This document shows, in pieces, positions 25,361 to 35,889 of a stretch of 64,000 nt of DNA (position 1 is the first letter of the stretch; the number at the start of each line of letters is the position of its first letter). Source of the DNA: Alitta virens (taxonomy: Eukaryota; Annelida; Polychaeta; Phyllodocida; Nereididae); NCBI GenBank assembly GCA_932294295.1, contig OW028585.1:17858360-17922359 (forward strand). The letters are read 5' to 3'. The position numbers and the translations under genes were made by a program. Below the pieces are notes generated by a model, which was not told the DNA's origin, did no database searches, and saw nothing but the letters and a program-made list of their open reading frames with translations.

Positions 25361-25842
25361 ACTTGAAAAATTCTTTATTTATAAAATATGTCCCCTCAGT
25401 AATAAGACCACCTTACTATTAAGACCAGTATATTTTGTACCGAGGGTGGTCGTAATGGCGAGGTTGGTATCCCAGCATTCTTTAGTAATGGAACCCCAAT
25501 GGTGGAGTATATCCTTTTACCCCATTTTACGCTTAAATTACCCCAAGAATTGTCCCAGCTCCACCCCTTTGTGGAAACCCTACTGTTAGGTAGATGGCCC
25601 CCTTAGATACCTTTGTCAAGCCAGTTTAAGTTTCTCTATATTATTTGTACATTCTCTATCTATTCCATCAGCTATATGTTGTGGTTACTGATATACTAAC
25701 AATTTAAGGGTAATTCTGACTCTTAACAGCAAAGTATTTTGTACTAATGATTTAAGTATTTATCTATTGTATTGATACACTGGGACTCCAGAATTAAGAC
25801 ATCATTTAGGAATACTGAAGTGGTCTTAATATTGAGGTAGTC

Positions 25843-25944
25843 TATCTATCTAACTATCTATCTATCTATCTATCTAGCTTCTATCTATCTAACTAACTAA
25901 CTAACTTACTTACTTACTTACCTACTTACCTACTTACGTACTTA

Positions 25945-25975
<31 letters not shown>

Positions 25976-25976
25976 A

Positions 25977-26007
<31 letters not shown>

Positions 26008-26040
26008 AATATCTTAATAACTATCTATCTATCTATCTAA

Positions 26041-26071
<31 letters not shown>

Positions 26072-26076
26072 AATAA

Positions 26077-26111
<35 letters not shown>

Positions 26112-26335
26112 ACTATCTATCTATCTATCTTACTATCTATCTTACTATCTATCTATCTTACTATCTATCTATCTTACTATCTATCTTACTATCTATCTAT
26201 CTTACTATCTATCTATTTATCTATCTATCTATATGTCTATCTATCTATCTATCTTGCTCACTTACTTACCTACTCACTTACTCACTTGCTCACTTACTTA
26301 CCTACTCACTTATCTCTTACTTCCTTACTTACTTA
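25843..26335 (+). repeat. TATC and CTTA compound microsatellite, about 490 bp
   Basis: Long (CTAT)n blocks are punctuated by CTTACTAT and AATAACTAT, flanked by CTTA and CTCA tetramers on both sides. Confidence 0.95.
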
Positions 26336-26694
26336 CCATTAATGGCTTGACCATCCAGTTTTCAGCTAAATTTTTACTATAAATATTTGGTGGAATCACA
26401 AAATTGACCAGTGCAACATACTTACTCAATAAATAAACCTATGTCGACTTTACATCGGCATTGTGCAGTTAAGATAACATTTACTTTCACAATATTTAAC
26501 TTGGGCTTAAAATAGATCTCTCAAAAGGTGAGCAACTTAAAATGGTGTATAGTGACATAATGTCTCTGCCTTAAGTCTAAAAATAGCATGTATGTCATTT
26601 GACAAATACGGTTCTGCCTTATTTTTATTTATTTTTTCAACGATCTTTGAATTATCTTACCATTTGACACAAAAAAAAATATATATACCGATTT

Positions 26695-26830
26695 GTGTAA
26701 TTGAAGCAACTTAGTTAAAGATGGCATGAGATTCTCTAGTATCATTTAAAAGTTAATGTCAGTGGCTGTCTATGGCTGTGGGTTCACTGCATTTATCATT
26801 GTAGTTTACAAGTTATGGGATAGGATGCTT
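26695..26830 (+). repeat. Dispersed repeat D3 (also 34680-34805, 36535-36665 minus)
   Basis: Shared words are 'gtaattgaag.aact', 'agatggcat.a.attctct', 'aaaagttaa' and 'gtagtttacaagttatggga'. The last is absent from the minus-strand copy at 36.5 kb. The piece at 56983-57050 belongs to the copied PDZ 3' region. Confidence 0.6.
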
Positions 26831-28690
26831 GATATTCATATATATATAAAGTCAAATGTGTCTCAATAATTTCTGATATGGCTATTGTAATTTCTTGACT
26901 GCATATTAATTTATAATGCATAATCTTATAATTAGCAACGTCTCTTTGGAAAGTCGATTATTGCATAACTTATGATTATGAAATCGAAATGCAATAATCG
27001 GATAGAGAGATTTTATTTGATTAATATAAATTAATCTCTGCTCTTCATTAATATATCCTAATCTGTATGTATTAAGATCCTTAAAACGAGTAATTTCATG
27101 TAATTCAGATATAATTACTTAGTCTTAAATAACATTTGATCGTTATGGCTAATAATGTCCATATTGCACATCAAAGAGTTTACTAGACAGAATAATTATC
27201 ATTAAGTATGTAGCATGTCTCATGGTAATATAAACGTGTTTAATTTTAATAATTGTTCACAATTACATTTCATATTGTACGATATGAATTGCACTGGAAA
27301 AAGGAACGAAAATAACTAATTTTTTATAATCAAATATTGCAATAACAGTGACATAAAGGCCATCCTAGGGAAAACTAACATTAATAAAAAAGGGTTTTGT
27401 AAATACTGCAATTATCGTGACACCTGGCCATTAAGACCACCCTAGGGACATTATGAGTTGGTCTTAATGGTGAAATGATCTTAATATCGAGGTAAATACA
27501 GTTACAGAAATACATTATGAAACAAATGTGGTCTTAATTTTGAGGAGGTCCTAATTATCAGGTGGTCTTATTAACGGGGTTTTTGCTATGAAAAATACCT
27601 AAAAGCCTATTATGATTCAAAATGAATATCCACTTGATTTTCGGTCATATTTCATTTCATGAAAAGCTTGGGAGTTTCACAGAATTGGCAGAAATTTCCC
27701 AACAATTCAAACCCAGCCCAAGAAACTCTTCCTGACCGCTCAAGAGAACCAAAGCGAACATCAGATTTTTTGGGCTAGTCAAACCCTAGCCCGAGAAATC
27801 TGACGTTCGCTTAGCTCTTATATATTATCTGATATTTATAATATTGCTCTTATTCCTACATAAAAACTCCTCTCAGTACCAATTAACTTCAAGTTTCCTA
27901 TCTTTCCTGGGATAATTATTTTGCTTTCTTAATTGTCACCAGTTTGCATGGTCACAGAGAAGTAGCAGAAATTACAATGGGGCATATAAACTTAAATGTT
28001 AATTGTTTGAGCTAGAATGTTTAGGTTTGACTTTTTGGGGACATTTCTGTCCATTTTGTGGTGCGCCATAACATGTATAGAAAAATCATGCCGAAAAACA
28101 GGACAATAATTTTGAACATTACTATAATTGCATATCCACAGTATGTATACACTGCACGAGATTCTTCTAAGTAACAACTGACCAAAATGATGATATAATA
28201 TTTCATATTACAACTGACCAAAAACCCCATCTTATAATAGAGTTCAAAACTCATGAGCACCAGGCATTTTACTATTTATTTTATGCTGAAAATCGAAAAT
28301 CCTCAAAGGTTTTTGCATGCAGCAGTTCTTTTATAGTCTTGTAATTTCACACTCTGTGTGTTTGTGTACAGCAGATCAAACCAAGTGTACAGCATTTGTG
28401 TGTCGTTTGGCCACAGGGAGATATGCTTGGCCGGATTGGCCAAATGCCGAATTGGTCTGACGCCGAATCGACCTGTGAAAGTCACTTGTATGGCTTAAGG
28501 GCAGAAACTGTCTACAAGAGGATTGTGTTTAGCGTGAGTTTTGAAATACTATGCGCAGTTTTAGTAATGTTGAGTTTTTTTATTTAAAGAACTATAAATA
28601 ATTTTTCTCTGATGGTTGGTTTTAGTTGAAGATATTTTTTTCAGTGCTTTCAGTGTCAAGAACATTCTACACTTTTGTCATGGATACTTA
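26831..28690. other. Intergenic; hairpin and dispersed repeat D2
   Basis: Contains more 'taagaccaccct' motif copies (27430-27570), a long hairpin (about 27751-27812) and repeat D2 (27880-28110). D2 recurs in the mucin intron at 40783-40985, sharing 'cttcaagtttcctatctttcc'-like and 'gtagc.gaaattacaatgg' words. No gene was found. Confidence 0.5.
27751..27812 (+). other. Long hairpin, about 26-bp stem
   Basis: The arm starting AAGCGAACATCAGATTTTTT and ending GGGCTA pairs with the arm TAGCCCGAGAAATCTGACGTTCGCTT across an 8-10 nt loop, with about three mismatches. It may be a foldback relic or a transcribed hairpin. Confidence 0.6.
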
Positions 28691-28774
28691 GGGCCCAGTC
28701 TAGGCATAGACCCTCAGGCCGCGTCGTAGACGAGGGTCTTGTAGATATCAACTCATTGCCAGATAGGCCATGGA

Positions 28775-29700
28775 AGTAGGTCAATCACTACGCACATTTA
28801 ATTCAACTAAAGGGGGTTTCACACATAGCCGGATCAGACGCCGGAGCGTCCCGGAGGTCAACTCCGGAATACTCCCGCATACTCCGGGGAAAGCCGTATA
28901 GACATCGTGTTCATGTCCGGGATTGTCCGGCATTGTCCGTCATTGTCCGGGGCGCTCCGGGAGCACCTTGGGACTCCGGGGGAAAAAATTAAACATGTTT
29001 AATTTTTCATGCCGGAGTTCCCGGAGTAATTTAATCCGTGTAGACCCGTGTAGACCCGTGTAGATCCGTGTAGATCCGTGTAGACGCCCAGTAGACTCCG
29101 CCGATCTCCGGGAATCTCCGTTTTGACTCCGGCATGTCTCCGGCTACATCCGGCGTCAACCGGGCATGAATATTTCGCCGCCATTAACGCCAGAGAGTAC
29201 AAGGAGCCACAACGGATCCACACGAATGAACACGGTGTAAAGACCGGTGATATCCGCGAAGGCACCGTGAAAATCCGGTTCACTCCTCACTCTAAACGGG
29301 ACAGTCGTGTTAGCTCCGTGTTGCTTCTTGTTGAGACCGTATTGACATCGTGTACACATCGTCAAACATTTATTTTTTGTTGACATTTAACAGCTCTTTG
29401 ATCCCGGAACCCACCGGAGGTAATAAAATGTTACTCCGGGACGCTCCGGCGTCTGATCCGGCTATGTGTGAAACCCCCTTAAGCGGCGAACAAAGTAGTT
29501 CTTTAAAATTCGTCCGGTACGACGTTGCATCGACTTATTTGGTACAGGGACTTGACTTATTGTTATCTTATGATTAAAATCAACCTTTCTACACAGTCTA
29601 ATTGCTTGCTCCCCCACTAGGATTCTTGCTCCCCAAATTCTCCAAGACCCTCTCCTGCAGAAAGGTGTGATCGAGGGTCTTGCGTCAAGACAGCTTAGGG
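28775..29700. repeat. Older dispersed repeat interrupted by the Harbinger-like element
   Basis: The flanks 28775-28810 and 29483-29700 align with 42517-42735. Shared words are 'gtcaatcacta', 'gcggc.aacaaa', 'agttctttaaaa', 'gacgttg' and 'ggattcttgctcccc'. Confidence 0.7.
28811..29479. mobile_element. Harbinger-like non-autonomous element with 46-bp TIRs
   Basis: Perfect 46-bp inverted repeats lie at 28811-28856 and 29434-29479 (start AGGGGGTTTCACACATAGCC). They are flanked by the direct 3-bp repeat TAA (28808-28810 and 29480-29482). A 3-bp TWA target duplication is typical of the PIF/Harbinger superfamily. The 577-bp interior is GC-richer than its surroundings, full of CCGG words, and contains a short run of 12-bp units 'ccgtgtagaccc' at about 29037-29090. 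No transposase is encoded. It sits inside an older repeat whose uninterrupted paralogue lies at 42517-42735. Confidence 0.85.
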
Positions 29701-29739
29701 CCTTTATTTCTTGGTCTTAAATTTCACGTGATAATGTGA

Positions 29740-30380
29740 TCTGAAAGGATAGATAGATGGGTAGATAGATAGATAGATAACAGACATGCCAACTGACCCT
29801 GAAATGCCGGGTCAAGCCCAGAAATTGAACACTGAACCCGGCAAAAAATTACAATGCATAATGTATTGTGCATAGAACTGCATGTGATCTTCGGGCCTCG
29901 CCTGTCACTGACCCGGAAATGCTTACTCCAAAGTTGGCATGTCTGAGATAGATAGATAGATAGATACTTCTAGAGGTTGTAAATGGTATCTGTTTTTCAT
30001 GCTAAGGCTTGCCTTGGTGTCTTGTAATGGTGATATCTAGTTTTCTGTGGTTAAAGTAGAGGTTATTCAAACTAAATAATACAGATTTGTATGTTTGCCT
30101 CGTTGAACTCTCTTTTGTTGTGTACTCATATATAAGTGTTGTGACGTCATCAGTAGACAACGGCCATGGTGAGGTCCCAGGGTGCAAGAACAATGGCCAA
30201 GTAATGCCATCCTAATATGCAAAGTAATTAAAACGTGGTGAATGACCAAATGGCTGCTGGGTAAAAAGGGTGTACAAGTAGATTGTGCTTTGCAGTGGTA
30301 TTAACTAGGAGTTGAGTAACTGTTTTAAACTGTCTCTCCTTTTCTACACAAATATGATAACTTTTAAATTGTTTTGTTTC
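29740..30380. other. Spacer with two short GATA runs
   Basis: GATA tetramers occur at about 29745-29780 and 29945-29965. No coding evidence before the PDZ-gene exon. Confidence 0.5.
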
Positions 30381-30441
30381 AGGTAACCTATACAGAAGAT
30401 GACCTATTTATTCGGAGCGCCATCTGGCTGTAGCGAAGAGA

Positions 30442-33400
30442 ATGAGCAGTTTGCTACAGAACATCAAACGGAACATTCGCACGAGAAGGGGTCCTCTGAG
30501 TCACTCTCCAAGCAGAGGTTTCAAAGGCTCTGACAAAGAAAAAGGGGTTCACAATGAGACTAAAATCTCCCAAGACAAGGAAAAGGGACCTTCAAATAAT
30601 GAGAGGACCAATAATGAAGGCTTCATTGAGTCCTCGAAAAACAAAAACGAGACAAAGCTACCAAGGGAGAAAAATGTCTGGTCCAAAGAAGACATCTACC
30701 AGAAAGGTGAAAACAAGAAGTCCACTATTAACAGTTATGTCGATAGCAAATCTGTATCGGCAAAACAAAACAATCGCTCTATGGATGATTTACGGGGTTT
30801 ATCAAGCTCCGCAGAAACTTCTTCGAAAACTGGTGCTCAGAGCACCATGTTGCCGTCTAGTGATGACCAGGGAAGATCAAGGTCGCGGAGGGTCAGTGTC
30901 ACTCCTCCAGAGATGCACACCCAAGGTCGACTCGATGGCAGAGCTTCACGGTGAGAAATTACGGTTTTCTTCTTCCTTTTCAGCTGGGATCTCCATGACA
31001 TGGATGTTCCCAACAGTGTTCCGTCTTTCATCATTGTGCAGTTTACGTGTCCTGGGCTTGGTGTGGAGGAACGTAACTAGTTCATCTGTGCGCTATTTCA
31101 TCAAGACTTAAAATAGAAGCCGGCCATGGACAGTCATAACAACTGTAAGCCCCTCTAAGTATTCTGTGTAACAGGCTGTATAGTTCCAAAGGAGTTGAGA
31201 AAGACCCATGACTGAACAGGTATGCTGGTGGGTTCAGGGTAATCATTCAGCTGTAGAACACCTCCAAATAAGTATGCAGTCCATTTCAAACTAGATTGAT
31301 CTAGACCACTACTGAAAGACCCCGCTGTTAAACACTAAACCAATTGATCTTAGCTATATATATAGCTGCTGACTGGAAGCTCTAGTTACTCCATAATGAT
31401 TAATGTACATATGTAAGATTCAGTTGTATTGACTATAAGTTGTCTCCAGCTAGGTATGGCTTAGTTTAGCTTCAGGTAGTTAATAGCTGTAGTTGACCGT
31501 TTTTTATGAGTGGTACTGTATGTGTTTTGTGTGGTTACTATTATAACTTTTAATATCTAAATTTAATTGGTGAACATGCACACACAGACCCAAAAAGAGT
31601 GAAATTAGTGTAAATATCCTAAAATCAATGTTCTAACTAAATTAGATATTAAAAGTTATAATAGTTATAATATTACATCATTCGAATGCTGTTCTCATAT
31701 ATCAGTCTTTCTGTTTGCTTGCGGATGACAGTGCATCATATATTTTTTTGTCAGTTCTTCTCTTATTTCCAAGTGTTTTCCAAGAGACCTTCCAGACCCC
31801 ACCCTCAACAAACAGAGGTGTCAGATGCATGTATATCTTTCACATTTTCTTGATTCTTGACATGATAAAGATTTTAAAGATATGGTAGTTTCTGATGAAG
31901 ATAATAGTCTAACTGATAAGCTGTTTAAGATGTATGAAGATAGATTACTTTCATGTCATGCAGTTTTGTTAAACACGTTTTAATGTAGATTTTTCCATGC
32001 GATTGTACAAAAGATAGTAGTATGTATAGTACATGCACATTGTAAAGTTGGATTAGATTAGATTAGATTAGAGAGTTGCTGGAATCACATTTACACAAAA
32101 TGCTCAAAAACAAAAATATGCACACAATAAAAATTTACAGTGGCTCATGCTGCCTCACGAAGTCTAGGACTAAAACGTTACGTTGCAAAATATTGGCAAT
32201 TCTGGTTAACGTTTTAGCATCGAATGCTTTCTCCGATTACACATTAACCTCCCATTGGTAAACCTGAAGTTAAATATCATACCGATTAATATTAGATTAT
32301 TATGAAAGGAATTGGAAATACTTACTGAGAAACTTTACTAGTTCCCATGTTAATGATTCTTGGTAACAGGTTTGAGTATAGGAACAAATTACCCTTTTCA
32401 GGCATACACCAATCACAAACAGCCATGGCAAAAGTTTTGAACACTTTTAAATAATGTTAAGTTATGGATGGTTTGTGAGAGCCTCATTGTCCACATGTTT
32501 TGCTGTAACCACTAATGTTCATACATTTTCTATTAAGGTGGTCTCATGGGGAAGGATAATTGCACTGTGTGAGATTTTGTATTGCTGGACATAACCTCGA
32601 TCCCTTCAATTTTGGTGTTTTAGGTCAAGATCGGCCTTCACTGGCATAACTAATGGAGGAACCTTCGAAGACAGTGGTGTAGACCTGGACAGCTCCCAAG
32701 GGGGCGCCTCGTTAACTAGTGACGTCATGTTGTCACCTCTCCACAGTCGAGACAACAGTCACAGCAGCCATATTGCCAATCCTCGCGCAAGCACCTCAAT
32801 CTTTCTCCACCAGGGAAAGCTCATTCAAACTGCTACAGCTAAACTTAGCCCAGACTACATTAGTATGAATGGCCGCGGTGAAATATGTGATAGTCGGGAA
32901 AATGTAGCGGCTCGTCATGTCCGCGAAGTGTCGCAGGTTTCGGCGTCTTCATCAAGGAGTACAAACTCCAGTGGTAGTAGTTCCAAATCCAGCCACAAGG
33001 GTGACAAAAGGCAGCACCAGTCTCCTAGTGTTCTGTCTCAGCCTGATAGCCATGCATCTCAAGAGGAAGTTTACGTTAAAATGACTGACTTTGAACGAGA
33101 AAGATCTCTCAGTCCACCGAATGGCCATGAGAGGTCTTGTGTTAGCCATGGAAAGAATGAAAGAGGTGTACCCTCTAAAAACATTGAGGACCATGAATAT
33201 GTAAATCTGCTTGAACTTGCTAAAGAAAACTTACCAAAAAAACTAAATAAATCCCCTCCACACCAACAGGATACAGTGCCTACCTCAGTTAATGACAAAA
33301 AAGTGAATAAGGAAATTTTTCGAACCAGTCCCAAAGATAATGTTCAGCATATCAAGGTTCAGGTACACACTCAGCCACAAACATCTCAGGTACAAACCAC

Positions 33401-34280
33401 TTCACAGAATTTACCACATAACCAAAGAATAACCGATCACAATCGAAACATTAAATTTCGAAAACCTGTCAGCGAGGAGTCGGACATTGAGAGTACGTCA
33501 GAGTCGGTCACCTCGCAGGAAGTTGCGGTTTTGACGGCTATTTCTAGACGTCGTAGGGGGCAGCATATGTTCCATAAACATGTCTCATCAAACTCTCGGA
33601 AATCTTCCAAAGATGGCGGGGAATCCGAAAACTTAAATAAATCTCTTGTGTCCTTTGCCGAACAGTCTATTTTATCATTTCTAAGCAACATGGATGCCAA
33701 TTCTGAATCAGAATCAGAAACGAACCCTGCTACCAGGTGCGAACATGCTACGAGAAAGTTCATCAAAACAAGCCCCACCCCAACGAACATCAGCAGTGAT
33801 GCTGGCGGGAGTCCAGTAAGAACAGATGCAGCGACTCCCACCAATGAGAATCCGGGACACGTCCATCCAACATTGCATCAAATTGTCGCCGTGTACGACT
33901 TAACATCATTGACGTTAAGCAAAACTGGATACAATTACCCTCATTATGGCATACACGTTCACTTGCATAAGTTCAGAGACCACTTAAGTCCCACTAGTGA
34001 ACGATCTGTCTCATCTCGGAACAGCTCGAAGTCTTCAAAATCCGCCAGTGTCTACACTCCACCTGGTGGATTTGCAGATGACTACATGTTGCCCACTGTC
34101 ATGGCGATCGACCAAGATGGCGTCGCAGGGCATGACGGAAGAATACGAACTGGAGATTACGTTATTGAAGTTAACGGAGTCAATGTTCTGGATAAAACTG
34201 CAGATGAGACCGAGACGTTAATTAACTCCGAGGACATGCTTCACTTAGTCACCACAAGAGGGCGTAGTGCTATCAGATAG
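30442..34280 (+). CDS. PDZ-domain protein, Ser-rich, probable scaffold
   Basis: Coding exons are 30442-30950 and 32624-34280 (phase 2 junction inside an Arg codon), giving 721 residues. The start is the first ATG after an in-frame TGA, and a splice acceptor at 30382 implies an upstream non-coding exon. Residues 1 to about 580 are low complexity, rich in Ser, Lys and Asn, with a basic N-terminus (IKRNIRTRRG) and no recognised domain. About residues 585-718 form a PDZ domain. The carboxylate-binding strand reads YGIHVHL, and the core includes RIRTGDYVIEVNGVNVLDKT, matching the conserved GDxIxxVNG pattern. The segment after the binding strand carries a Ser-rich insertion of about 40 residues, longer than usual. 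PDZ domains bind protein C-termini at membranes and junctions, so a scaffold role is inferred. No orthologue is recognised with confidence. AATAAA at 34496 fits the 3' end. Confidence 0.85.
30951..32623 (+). other. PDZ-gene intron
   Basis: GT at 30951 and AG at 32623. It includes a 28-bp inverted repeat (31537-31565 with 31638-31665) and a GATTA run near 32049-32070. Nothing coding was recognised. Confidence 0.8.
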
Positions 34281-34495
34281 CTATAGTTCACTTAGTCAAC
34301 ACTAGGGATAGTATTTATAGTCTTACCTGTAGCTATGTTATATTTGTACATAATTTATACAATCTTATACCTTTTACAGGAATTTTAATAGTTTTTTCCT
34401 AATTTGACTTACACCTTTATACTGAATTGTTTTTGTGATGTTTTTGTGGATTTTTTTTTTACTTTCACAGAATGACTTGCAAGGGAGTTGTATTG

Positions 34496-34501
34496 AATAA
34501 A
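34496..34501 (+). terminator. Poly(A) signal AATAAA of the PDZ gene
   Basis: It lies about 215 bp after the stop codon. In the decayed copy of this region at 56.6 kb the same site reads AATAAC. Confidence 0.7.
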
Positions 34502-34545
34502 GAAAATTATTAATAATGATTTCTTGTTTCACTTTCTTGTGTTGG

Positions 34546-34627
34546 AGTGTGTGTGTGTGTGTGATTAGGGCTTTAAGTCCTGTATTTCTACACCTGATGG
34601 GCTAATTAGGACGTTTCTTGTGGTGGA
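34546..34627. mobile_element. SINE family 1 fragment with GT run, inserted in the PDZ 3' region
   Basis: A (GT)n tract is followed by 'gattagggctttaagtcctg' and 'gggctaattaggac'. The paralogous sequence at about 56922 lacks this block, reading directly from 'cttgtgttgg' to 'ataact.gtgcc'-like sequence. The insertion is therefore younger than the duplication, or was lost from the other copy. Confidence 0.65.
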
Positions 34628-34629
34628 TA

Positions 34630-35700
34630 ACTTGCGCCAAAATAATGACCGCTTTCAAATTGTGGTGTAAATCAAACTGTAATTGAAGTAACTATTGAAG
34701 ATGGCATCATATTCTCTGGTATTATTCAAAAGTTAACATCAGTGGCTGTCTATGATGATGGTTTCACTTTATTGATCATTGTAGTTTACAAGTTATGGGA
34801 TGGTAGAGGATTGTATTATATCTGACGTGCTTGGACATATCTCAAGTGTCTGATAATATTTGGACTATAGTTGCAGCAAAAAATAAAAATAAATAAAGAT
34901 ATATAAAAAGACAAAAAAAAGACAGTTGAAATGAAACTGACTAATAGATTGTTGTGTTAACATTTAATTGCACACTCAACAATTGCACCATTTTACGATA
35001 TCACAAAAACACGTATATAACAAACTGTACGGGCACACAATGCTGTCATTACATAATATCACATTAATAAAACTATTTACAGTATTTTTTTTAACATATT
35101 CCTTATGCAGATACACTTGTATTACGAAGTAATTATTCAAAGTATATAAAATATTATTATCTGCAAAATAAGTATTTAATAGAGAATCAGTTGTGTACGA
35201 AGTAATGAATAAGCCTTTGATCACAAACTTTATGATCAAATTTTATGACATAAATTCATATCCCATGTGGCCATGTCATAAATATGGACATTATACAATG
35301 AGCATGTAATTTTCTTGGTTAATGTTTTTGTGTAAAAATAAGTCTCATTAGTTATGTTGAGACAAACATGTGTCATCCAAATATGCACCATGATATATAT
35401 TGCTTTCTAAACACAATTGGACAGCCATGTATTCTTGCAGAAATCAGCCTATACTGTTCATTAGGCCTATATACAGGACACCATCAGATTCTATGTTTGT
35501 CTATCATTCATTCATTCATTCATTCATTCATTCATTCATCCATTGGCCACTTTGAATACAAAACAACTTATATACAATGGCATTGAAGAAAAAATGGCAG
35601 GCTACAATAATTAGACAATAAATAATAATACGAAAGAAATAATTTACATGCAATGTAGTAACGTAATAAAAAAGCAGTGAAGATTCTTGTCACCATATAC
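34630..35700. other. Spacer between convergent PDZ and mucin genes
   Basis: Holds repeat D3 (34680-34805), AT-rich sequence, and a CATT tetramer run (about 35506-35540). No coding evidence. Confidence 0.5.
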
Positions 35701-35711
35701 AACAATATATA

Positions 35712-35717
35712 TTTATT
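35712..35717 (-). terminator. Poly(A) signal AATAAA of the mucin gene
   Basis: Read on the minus strand, AATAAA lies about 175 bp past the TAG stop at 35890, in the sequence 'gaaatgaataaatat'. Confidence 0.65.
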
Positions 35718-35889
35718 CATTTCACAATGAGTGAGACACATCATTCAGAGGCATACATCACCCAGTCGAAAAAGTCTTTGAAAATGCGCTGCCCCAAATA
35801 GCCATTTGGTGTTATTTGTTCCAGAGATATGCCAGTTTCTTGAGGTAATGAGTATATGAGTGTCCGTGTACTAAAGATTTAGGTGAAAC

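Noticed and set aside
25170..25589. 139-residue Leu-rich, membrane-like frame
   Set aside because: Translation of the CTTA/CTTG microsatellite; its hydrophobicity is a by-product of CTT and TAC codons.
21700..27600. Regularly spaced repeats as a CRISPR-like array
   Set aside because: The copies are in both orientations, unevenly spaced and degenerate, in a eukaryotic genome; the compact part is a plain minisatellite.
29123..29383. 86-residue frame within the Harbinger-like element as a transposase
   Set aside because: Far too short, with no DDE or Myb-like features; the element is non-autonomous.
32952..33844. Minus-strand frames opposite the PDZ exon (80, 87 and 135 residues)
   Set aside because: Shadows of a Ser-rich coding exon on the plus strand.
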